64,000 bases of DNA from Avena insularis (Eukaryota > Streptophyta > Magnoliopsida > Poales > Poaceae), in assembly GCA_023614405.1 (NCBI GenBank), contig CM042685.1, positions 238,431,661 through 238,495,660 on the forward strand, written 5' to 3'. Below the pieces are notes generated by a model that worked only from the letters and a program-made list of their open reading frames with translations, was not told where the DNA came from and did no database searches. The position numbers and the translations under genes were made by a program. This document shows positions 55,666-64,000 of the stretch, one piece after another (positions within the stretch are counted from its first letter, which is position 1; each line of letters opens with the position of its first letter).

Positions 55666-58222
55666 ATGCTGAAGAACGTCTTGAGTCAGTCATGGAGGAA
55701 GGGGGCACATGTCCTATGGGAAGGGCAGCCAGCTGAAGCACTGTATGCTTGTTCAAGTCGATTTCATAGCGGACAGGTAATAAACCACATTTTGATTATA
55801 GATCTTTTATATGTTGATAATCAAGTTTAACCCTTGGAACATCTATCTTGTTACAATGCTTTGATTTTAGTAACTTGGGTATGTCAATATAATTTGGTGA
55901 AAATATCTCTGGTTTGAGTTGTGAGAACCCAGAAATGCTTGTCGTACAAAATAAGCCTTCCCATTGGAAATGCATAGAAGGAATTCATGCTTATGCATAA
56001 ACTTAAACTAGAGTAATCCCGTGAGCATGCAGTGCTGAAATCTACAGTGACTGATTATCTGCATATGTGATACTGTCAGCCAAACTTTTGTCGTCCTTCT
56101 ACATTCTTCTATATGTTCACCACGGAAGTTAAGTAATGAGCTTAACAATCCATTTACTTGAGACACATCCCACAAAAGATCCAATTAGATTCAGATCCTG
56201 AATTTCCCAAGGCTTAAAGCTATCTCTGGCTTGTCTTGCTAAATATCTCCAGTCATTCTTGCCACCATATACAAGTCGTCTGATATATAGACAGGCTAAA
56301 TAATGGGTTTAAAATTAATAGTCCATTTTAACCTGTACCTGATTTACTTCTCGGATTACCTTTTCTATGGACAGTTCTTACTTCTCAGATTATAATGGCA
56401 GCCACAATCCCATTCAGCAATTATTTACACTGAAGCAGCGGACAATTCAGTCAGTTTGTTATACTCCCTCCGTTTCAAAATATAAGATGTTTTAGGTTTG
56501 TGAAGAAAATGTATCTAGACTTGTTTTAGTGTGTAGATTCACTCCAAACCCGAGTGAACCTACATACTAAAATAAGTCTAGATACATTTGTTTCACAAAG
56601 CTAAAACATCTTATATTTTAAAACGGAGGGAGTACATTTCATTTCAAATCCACTAGGTAGTGCTTGAAGGAGCTCATTCGTATAACTTGCTGCAATCATG
56701 TGGGAACGCAATACTGAATTCTATACTGTTTATAAAGTTTGTTGCTGCCACAAGGGTTCAAGGCATGATGTTTTTTCTGGCTTCTTTAGTTTAACTTATC
56801 CAATCACACAGTAAAAAAAACGTACCAATCAAATACAGACCATGTTGCAAGCCCTGCAATTAGCTGAACAATCCATTTACAATACGCTTCTTCTTTACAC
56901 CAAGCATTTAGCTCTTAACAATTTCTTTACCCGAGATGCAACCTCATCCACAATCCATTCAAATCTGATCCTGCATCTGTTACTACTCTAGCTAAACATC
57001 TCCAGTCATCTTACAACCATATGTAGGTCATCGGCTACATACACACAGTCCATTCTAGATTCCAGTTGCACCCAGTTCAGTTCTGGCATTACAATGGCAT
57101 CCATATTCTGTTTCAGCAATTAGTTGCACGGAATGCAGTGGACAATTTTGTCAGTTGATATATGTATCTTTCAGTTGCAGTCACTGAAATAGAAGTAGCT
57201 GAATTGCGACATTTGCCTCATGTTAGGTTTCAAGTTCCTTGTGGCTTCTTTAGCTGAAATATTGAAATCCAGTGACATCTTATTGGTCTTGCACATATAC
57301 TAGACCTGTAAGTTGAACAATTCATTTACATTTCCTTTTGACCAAGCATTTAGCTCTTGAGCAATCGTTCTCTCGAGATGCAATTGCACCCACAGTCCAT
57401 TCGGATTCTGATCCTGCATTACTCAATCCTTAAAGCCATCTCTGACAACTCTGGTAAAACATTTGTAGTGTTCTTTTGCCATCACAAGCCACCAGATACA
57501 CATACAGGTTCATTCCGGCAATCCAGTAGCACCCAATTCAGCTCTGACATTAAAATGTCGTCAAAAGTCCATTTCAACATCTAGCTATGCTGAGTGCCGT
57601 AGTCAATTTAATCTACATTGCAGTTTCAGTTGCAGTCACTGAAATAGGGCCTTTCAGTGCAATTAGTTGAATGCAACAGTCAATTCAGTCAGTTGATCTA
57701 TGTTTCGTTTTCAGTTCCAGTCACTGAAGTAGAAGTAGCTGACATTTACCTCTCCATTCATTCATTCAGGTGTTAAGCTCGTCGAGGAGCTTCTTCGGCG
57801 TGGAGGACTTCATGGACGAGGACAACAGCCGTCCCTACACGTACAAGAAGGAGAAGCGTTCCAAGAACCCTCACAAGCACATCTCCTTCAAGCAGCGTAC
57901 GATCGCGCACATGGAGCCCTTCACCCTAGACGTGTTCATCTCGAAGCGGTTCGTGTCGGCGTCGCTGACCCACCGGTCGACGTGCCGGCAGGTGGCGGTG
58001 GCGGGCACCAACTCCAAGGACGTGAAGGCGGCGCTGACATCGCGGTCGGACGTGCCGGCGTGCCTGTCGGTGGGGCGGTTCCTGGCGGAGCGTGCCAAGG
58101 AGGCGGACGTGTACGCGTGCACCTACACGCCCAGGGAGCGGGACCGGTTCGAGGGCAAGATCAGGGCCGTCGTGCAGTCGCTCATCGACAACGGCATCCA
58201 CGTCAAGCTCTACCTCGACTGA
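55666..58222 (+). CDS. uL18-type ribosomal protein (L18p/L5e family), probably mitochondrial
   Basis: Two coding exons, 55666-55776 and 57770-58222, joined in phase 0 across a 2.0 kb GT-AG intron; 187 aa. The start is the ATG at 55,666, since the frame upstream has no ATG. Residues 1-35 (MLKNVLSQSWRKGAHVLWEG and on) are basic and Ser-rich with few acids, like a mitochondrial targeting peptide. A linker (SFFGVEDFMDEDNSR) precedes the uL18 fold from about residue 85 (FTLDVFISKRFVSASLTHRS, then AVAGTNSKDVKAAL), which ends FEGKIRAVVQSLIDNGIHVK. uL18 binds 5S rRNA in large subunits; organelle targeting here is inferred. Both exons are undamaged. The intron holds a Stowaway MITE and diverged repeats. 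Confidence 0.9.
56134..57755 (+). repeat. Diverged tandem repeats in the uL18 intron (about three copies)
   Basis: The blocks AACAATCCATTTAC, CATTTAGCTCTT, GATCCTG, ATCTCCAGTCAT, CAATGGCA and CAGTCAGTTGAT recur in the same order at about 56,140-56,460, 56,865-57,160 and 57,312-57,755. Copies have drifted and carry indels. The MITE lies between the first two. Confidence 0.65.
56464..56632. mobile_element. Stowaway MITE (Tc1/Mariner) in the uL18 intron
   Basis: 169 bp with termini CTCCCTCCGTTTCAAAATA and its inverted copy TATTTTAAAACGGAGGGAG, flanked by TA on both sides. The internal arms are complementary, so it would fold into one long hairpin. Typical of grass introns. Confidence 0.93.
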
Positions 58223-60531
58223 TTCTTTGTTATTTTTGGTTGCGCTTTTCGCACACTGCTGCTGCGGGCGAAAGAGTGTTGGCCTTGTTGAGTGCATTGG
58301 GTTGTGCAGCCATCAGTCCTCTTGACTTTTGTCGCATGTTCCAAGTATGTTACTACTAGAATGAATATTACGACTCTGGCAGCAGGGTTAGCTTCTTTCC
58401 ATGTGAGAAGAATGTCAACCGCACTTGATAGTATTTCCCCTCGCAAAGTTGGTATCTGCTTTTCCACGACTTAAAAAGTGTTGCATAGTGTGGTGGTCTC
58501 GGGGTTGGGTTTTGGTTGGTGCAGCGCCTGCGACGGATTCCCAGCGTGCGCAATGACTAACGCGAGCATCGGTGCTGGTCACGCTGTCCACTTTTCATCC
58601 GAGGCCCGAGGGAGAGGGCCTCTCACGTCGCAGGCAGGCGCCGTTGCTCTTTACCAGTAGCAAAGGTTCGGCCGAGAGAAAAGGAGCAACGATCGACCAG
58701 TGCAGTTCCGTTCCGGCCATCCCTTTCCCCTCTATCCATCATGGTCATGGAACGGCATCTTTCGATTTCTCACCCAGACGAGTTCTAGTTCTAGACTAGT
58801 CGTCATCTTCTTACATCAAGCAGACATACACCTGTCGTGTGTGCGCGTAGCAGATGCTTCGCGATGGCGTGATCCGTCGCCATGTTTTCGTTGCGACTCG
58901 CGACATGACTGATCCGTCGCTTCCACCGGACGCAAATCCAAAAATAACCCAACCCGGCCTAGTAGTAGGAGAAAAAGATCACGTCTAGGCGAATCCATTA
59001 CACTCGCGCTGGTGAGAAAAGTCGCATGATGAGAGCCCCCGCAGACGCAGACATGGTATTATTATTATTGCGCGGTAAGAAGGGCCAATGAGCAGCCTAT
59101 GAATGACGTGCTTAAGATCAGAGGAGGGGCGGCAGAAAACATAAACAAACGAGCAAGTTTGACGACCGTTTCTCTGCCCGGATTGTTGTTAATTAAGGTA
59201 ACACGATGATTTCGGGTTTTCGGTGACAGCCAGCACGCATGAAGGCGAGTGCTGCCGCACTACCCCGGCGCGGCATCATTCGGGCACGATGGATTGGCCG
59301 GAAAACGCAGGCGCGAGGAGACGAGATTCCAGTAGCCGGGAGTGGCCAAGGGATCATTGCCCGCGCCTCACGCACGCGCACGCGCGCGCTTGGCCTGGCC
59401 GACACGCGCCGCAGTCGGCTGCTCCTGCGCGCCTGGGCACGGGACAAACATTCCGCATCTTGCAGGCTTGCAGCAGCAGCCGACGACGGCTACCTGACGA
59501 CTCGACACCTTGCAGAACAGCCCGTCTTTTTTTTGCGAATAGAGGTCCTGTGCCGCGCGATCCCACCAACACCTGACCCGAGCTGGGGAAAAACAAACAT
59601 TTCCCCCCTGCCTTCCTGGTCGAGTGCTTGACTGATCCACTGAGTTTGAACTGGGCACCTGCACTGGCCGCTCGCCAAGTCGTGATCCAAACAAAAGAGA
59701 CGGCTAGCCCGCGCCCCCTCACATGCCCTACACTTACACATGAAAACAGGAAGCCATCAAACCCCACACCTGGCAAAAAGAAAAGAAACGGAGACGACGG
59801 ATGAGTAGGATTCAAACAAGAAGGGATGGATACAAACTAGCGGCCGAAGACCACGCAGACCATACTCCAGCTTGCCGGGCGATGGGTCTCCTGTCGTCAA
59901 GCTCTCCAATTCTTGTTCAAAAAAAAAGCTCTCCAATTCCAGCCTCGGTGTACATGCCCTGAAGGAATTGTCTATCTCTTCGAAGTTAGCCGATCGTGTT
60001 ATTAAGTAGCGGGGACGGCGGCATCATCGGTAGCTAAATACGCCGGAGAAACGGGAATTTTCTCTTGGAAGCATCGCACGCAATACGTTGCTGCGGGTGC
60101 AAACAAGCGTTGCTATAGAATACAGCTCCTGTACTACCTGAGTACCTGGGACCCGTACCTCCCGCAACAACCGTACGCGCGTCCGTCGAGAAACCATTGC
60201 CGTCGCCATCCACGGTTGCTTTCTTCGGAGCCAATGTCATGGACCATCCAGGGTCCGAGATAGCTCAGCTGCCGGGAACAGATGGCTAGAGAACAGCAAC
60301 GGCGCCACTAGAATATTACGCTAGCAGCAGCAGTATAGAAATGCTCCTTCAGCCAGTCAGTCAGTCAAGTCCCAGGTGGTAGTAGTGGATGGGAGAGCGA
60401 GACCTGCTGGAGACAAGAGTAGCAGAGAAAAGCCAGGGACCTGTCATCCTCGTGTCCCCCTTTGTTCTTCCTGCCACGGCCATGGCGGCTCCACACACCC
60501 CCTCCTCGTGCTCCGCGCGTGCCTCCTCCGC
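58223..60531. other. Intergenic region between uL18 and the FORKED-like gene
   Basis: The first 200-250 bases are presumably the uL18 3' UTR (GAATGAATATTACG near 58,361 is the nearest polyadenylation-like signal). The rest is moderately GC-rich with only short, composition-driven frames and a short ATT run at 59,053-59,068. I see no gene, TIR or LTR end in it. Confidence 0.55.
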
Positions 60532-60539
60532 TATAAGTA
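60532..60539 (+). promoter_or_regulatory. TATA box of the FORKED-like gene
   Basis: TATAAGTA, 84 bases before the ATG at 60,623, in a C-rich setting (CCTCCTCCGC directly before it). Transcription would start near 60,565-60,575. Confidence 0.6.
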
Positions 60540-60622
60540 AGCGACCGTTGCCTCCTGCTGCCTGCAACCACTGAGAGCAACGAATTGAGTACAGTTAATA
60601 GTGCGAAGTGTGCCTTTGCGGG

Positions 60623-62366
60623 ATGGCCATGGAGAGGGGATGGAAGGCTGGCAGCCTGTTTCGCGTAGAGATGGTCGAGGAGGAGGAGGAGACGGCGATA
60701 CCGCCGCCGCAGACCCCGCTGGAGCCCATGGAGTACCTGTCGAGGTCGTGGAGCGTCTCCGCGTCCGAGATTTCCAAGATCCTCGTCGCCGGAGCTGGAG
60801 GCAAGAGGAGCTTCAACCGGATGCCGCTCCCGGAGATGGCCATACCGGAGACTGCCACCGTGCTCGCCACGACGACGGCCATTGTTCCGAGCCATCGACA
60901 CCATGTAAGCAAGCTCTCCGCCCACCAACTGCTCCGTCTTTCAGTCATCTTCTGACGAACCTTTTCATGCGAGTCTTTACCATCATGCTTCTGAATCTTT
61001 CTGCAGACTGATGCAAGGAGGAGCTCCATCAGCAGCATCGGCCACCACCAGTCCATCGGCAAATGGTTCCAGCACAGGGACGCGAGCCGGTCGAGGCAGA
61101 GCAGCAAGGAGAAGCTGCGCGCAGAGAGGGCGCACGTGCACGCCATGGTGTCCGTGGTCCGGGTCGCGGCCGCGGTGGCCGCCGTCGCGGCAGCATCCAC
61201 GAGCTCCGACGCTCAGGCCTCCAAGATGGCCGCGGCCATGGCGCCCGCGACGGAGCTTCTGGCTTCGCACTGCGTCGAGGCGGCTCGGCTCGCCGGCGCG
61301 AGCCACGAGCAGGTGGCCTCCGCCGTGCAGTCCGCGGTCGGCGTCAGGAGCGCTGGCGATCTGACGACGCTCACGGCGGCAGCTGCAACCGGTAAGGGAT
61401 TGACTGTAGTGAACGCTCATTGTGCGCTCCCGTATGAGTTTCATGCAAGAGCTTCATAAGCTGAGATCGTGTGAAATTCGGCTGTGTCAGCTCTGCGAGG
61501 AGCGGCAACGATGAAGCAGAGGGTGCAGCGCGAGGCGGCGAGAAGCAACGCGAGCGTTCTTCCTTACGAGAAGGGACACTCATGGAGCCCTGACGTCTGG
61601 TGCAAAGAGGGGGAGCTGCTCAAACGAACACGGAAAGGTACAGAACTACAGACTGCAGAGCTTTGTAATATTCAGAACATTCAGTCATGAATCAAAACCC
61701 TTTTCCCCCCTTTAACTTGGAAGTGGGTGAATCGAACTCTTAATCATGTATCATGTAGAATTAAGTCTGATCAAGGTAACTAAGGTGCAGAAACTTCTTT
61801 TTTGTCCTGGTGCAGGGGATTTACACAGGACAAAAGTATCCATCTACATCAGCAAGAGGTCCCAGGTAGGGAATTTTGCACTGCATGATATCAGATACAT
61901 GTCCATTTGTCCTACTGTACTAAATTTCGTAAGAAAAATGTGCAGTTACTGACAGCATAGCCAAATAATTAACAGGTGATGTTGAAGCTGAAAAGCAAGC
62001 ACATTGGAGGTGCGCTGTCAAAGAACAACAAGAGTAAGTCATATCAGCTCCCAAACCATACATATTCCTGTCTCTGACAGAATAGTTTGTGAGATCTCAA
62101 CACTGAGCCTTTTCACCTGTAAATAATCGGCTGCAGGTGTGGTTTACGGCGTATACAGCGAGCTCCCGACGTGGGTGATCGAGCCGGGAAAGGCTTCCAT
62201 GGACGAGAAGCGCTGCTTCGGCCTGAGCACGGCGCAAGGTCTCGTCGAATTCGAGTGCCAGGACGGCGCGAGCAAACAGAACTGGGTTGACGATGTGCAG
62301 AACCTGCTTCGGCAAGTTGCTGCGGATGATCATGCAGGAGACAAGCTGGGATCAGTACTTCAGTAG
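60623..62366 (+). CDS. FORKED-like / VAN3-binding protein (DUF828 plus PH-like domain)
   Basis: Six exons: 60623-60904, 61007-61391, 61491-61637, 61816-61865, 61976-62033, 62137-62366. All introns are GT-AG with matching phases; 1152 bp, 383 aa. Residues 35-55 carry the signature PLEPMEYLSRSWSVSASEIS. The Ala-rich DUF828 (Auxin_canalis) region runs to about 235, with the AMVSVVRVAAAVAAVAAAS helix and MAPATELLASHCVEAARLAG. The PH-like domain covers about 258-365 (KEGELLKRTRKG, YGVYSELPTW, KQNWVDDVQNLL). Relatives act at trans-Golgi and plasma membrane, binding ARF-GAP VAN3/SCARFACE in auxin canalisation and leaf-vein patterning, partly through phosphoinositide binding. It looks intact but is at the short end of the family. 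Confidence 0.93.
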
Positions 62367-62386
62367 AAACCCATTGATGCAGCTCA

Positions 62387-62408
62387 TGTGTGTGTGTGTG
62401 TGTGTGTG
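62387..62408 (+). repeat. (TG)n microsatellite in the FORKED-like 3' UTR
   Basis: Eleven TG units, 20 bases after the stop codon; it lies within the likely transcript. Confidence 0.85.
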
Positions 62409-62830
62409 CACAGTTTTCTTGGTGGAATGTGTTGTGTTGTGATGTGATGTAAGGGCGGTACATATAGATGGCAGTACGGTGTGGTAGTTTAGCTCTATAT
62501 TGTAATGCATACAGGACGATGAGGTAAAGAGTTAACATGTTATATGTTCAGAATCCAGTATGGTATGATCCTCGATTTAGCTCATGGTGCTAATGACGAG
62601 ATGGCAAAGAGAGGAAGTTCAGATTTGCAGGACGGTCTTTGTGTTGAAATCCACCTCAACGGTACCAGGTTAGAAAAAACAAGTGACACCAGATTTTTGA
62701 CCGATTACTGCTCACCTTTGTAGAGCTAAAGGTGAAATAGATCGAAAACTCGACAATAGTACACCTTAAACACAGAAGTAATTGCAGCAATTATAATTCT
62801 AACAAGTATAATAGTACACCTTCAATAGTC
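62409..62830. other. 3' flank of the FORKED-like gene
   Basis: The AT-rich first part (to about 62,530, with TATATTGTAATGCAT as a possible polyadenylation signal) is likely 3' UTR. The remainder shows no gene or repeat end that I can support. Confidence 0.45.
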
Positions 62831-64000
62831 TCTTTGTTGGAACAACAGTGAGAATGCACAAAGGCAAGGATGGATATGTTCATCAGTCGTGTGGTCCATG
62901 CATTACTCATCTTTCACAGGGGCATGCAAATCAGGTTCATGTTCAACAACACAAGGTTCCAATAAGAGTTGAGAAGAAGAAGGTGGTGGCGCCAAAGCCC
63001 AAACTCATGTGGAGAATAAAGAAGGCACCTAGTGATGTATCAAGTCGAGCAGGCCAAGAGGGAGGATGTGGTGAGGTAGGCAGGCAAGACTGAAGATGAC
63101 GAAGACGCGGATGATTTTGTTGATATCACACCACCCTTACTAGCATACCCTCACCCAACGCTTTTTGAAGGGGGAGGGGGTGATATGGGAACGACATGCG
63201 TGAGGGAGGGGCGGGAGGCAGGCACAAGGGACGATAAGAAGGTCATCAAATAGGGCGCGAAGAAGTCTGACAAGACCGGAGTGTCCGGTGCATATCACCC
63301 GGACAACCCGGCCTACCCAAGACGTGTCAAGGTGGCAGCCATCCAGAAGGCTAAATCGGAAGCCACCTAGAATCCTGCAGGAAACTGGGAAGTTTCCGTC
63401 GGACCGGACTGTTAGATGTGAATCACCTAGAGTGTCCGGCCGGACCGGAATGTCCGGCCCATACATACCGGAATCTCCGTCCACCGACAGATCTGTTCCG
63501 AATCGGTTTGTATCCAGTTTGAGAAGATGGAGAAGACGCGTGATGATTTTGTTGATATCACACCACCCTTTCGAGCATACCCTCACGCGTTGGGGACAAC
63601 GCTTTTTGAAGGGGGGAGGATGATATGGGCATGACATGCGCGAGGGAGGGGTGGGAGGTAGGCGCAAGGGACGAGAAGAAGGTCATCAAAGAGAGCGTGA
63701 AGAAGTCTGACAAGACCGGAGTGTCAGACGCATATCACCCGGACAACCTGGCCTACCCGAGACGCGTCAAGGTGGCATCCATCTAGAAGGCTAAATCGAA
63801 GCCACCCAGAATCCTGCTGGAAACTATGAAGTTCCTGCCGGACCGGACTGTCCGGTGTGAATCACCCGGAGTGTCCTGCCGAACCATAATGTCCGGCCGC
63901 GGACGGATCTGTTCCGTATCGGTTTGTATCGAGTTTGAGTCCAACTAGGTTAGGTGACGGTTTGGGCCTGTCCAACAAGTTATATAAGGAGTCAGTTAAT
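62831..64000 (+). mobile_element. Probable 3' end of another gypsy element, open at the window edge
   Basis: The frame at 62,848-63,093 ends in a basic KKKVVAPKPKLMWRIKKAP segment, and in a following frame DDEDADDFVDITPP is seen near 63,095-63,135. A G-rich tract (CTTTTTGAAGGGGGAGGGGG) and TGATATGGG follow, like a polypurine tract and LTR start. Repeated GGACCGGACTGTCCGG words near 63,395-63,450 and 63,838-63,855 and a TTATATAAGG near 63,981 suit an LTR promoter region. Without its other LTR the call stays tentative. Confidence 0.5.
63092..63939 (+). repeat. Tandem duplication of about 430 bp
   Basis: Unit 1 is 63,092-63,521 and unit 2 is 63,522-63,939. Both start GAAGATG-GAAGACGCG, pass through the G-rich tract and TGATATGGG, and end TTTGTATC-AGTTTGAG. 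The units differ by scattered substitutions and small indels, so the duplication is not recent. Confidence 0.85.

Noticed and set aside
57871..58359. Frames on both strands overlapping the uL18 last exon
   Set aside because: GC-rich third positions keep other frames open; only the 57,770-58,222 frame has the ribosomal domain.
59223..59631. Plus-strand frames of 117 and 130 codons in the intergenic region
   Set aside because: No domain, no splice or promoter context, and equally long frames exist on the other strand.
61011..61395. Alternative frames in exon 2 of the FORKED-like gene
   Set aside because: Only the frame in phase with exons 1 and 3 gives the DUF828 pattern.

Overview
This is a nuclear genomic window from a large-genome grass. 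The mix of repeats (long-LTR Ty3/gypsy elements, a Copia element whose LTR opens TGTTGGAGATAT on the minus strand, solo LTRs and a Stowaway MITE opening CTCCCTCCG) fits the Triticeae (wheat, Aegilops, barley or rye) best. I see no bacterial, organellar or viral genome features, no tRNA or rRNA gene and no CRISPR array.

Positions 1-45,289 form a nested block of LTR retrotransposons. A left-truncated gypsy (element 1, minus strand, 1-4194) abuts a stray LTR (4195-5735). That in turn abuts a plus-strand gypsy (element X, 5736 to about 45,289). The gag of X is split by gypsy A (minus strand, 6535-39,329, target duplication ACAAG). The 5' LTR of A was itself hit twice: by gypsy B (plus strand, 10,549-16,189, right end lost) and by Copia C (minus strand, 16,875-38,157, target duplication ACATG). 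The pol of C was hit by gypsy D (minus strand, 20,236-32,939, target duplication ACTTC), which has two full 3.2 kb LTRs and a chromodomain. A separate solo gypsy LTR (41,161-42,524) sits in the pol of X. The insertion order is therefore X, then A, then B and C, then D. All retrotransposon coding regions carry stops, frameshifts or deletions.

Positions 45,290-62,366 are a small gene island with three intron-containing host genes whose exon-intron structure can be read base by base. The first is an 11-exon minus-strand gene for a leucine-zipper (MIP1-like) plus DUF547 protein (46,167-49,678, 642 aa). The second is a plus-strand gene for a mitochondrial-type uL18 ribosomal protein (55,666-58,222, 187 aa). 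The third is a plus-strand six-exon gene for a FORKED-like/VAN3-binding protein with DUF828 and a PH-like domain (60,623-62,366, 383 aa). Between the first two lies a Harbinger-like TIR element (50,979-53,719) that carries a decayed AP2/ERF-derived reading frame and is itself interrupted by a Copia solo LTR (51,491-53,216).

Positions 62,367-64,000 return to repeats, with a tandem duplication of about 430 bp that looks like the 3' end of another gypsy element. The three host genes do not form an evident pathway; they are neighbours in a gene island bordered by retrotransposons. Exon borders were read by eye from reading frame and GT/AG rules. Family names for the elements are inferred from remembered features, not from a database search.
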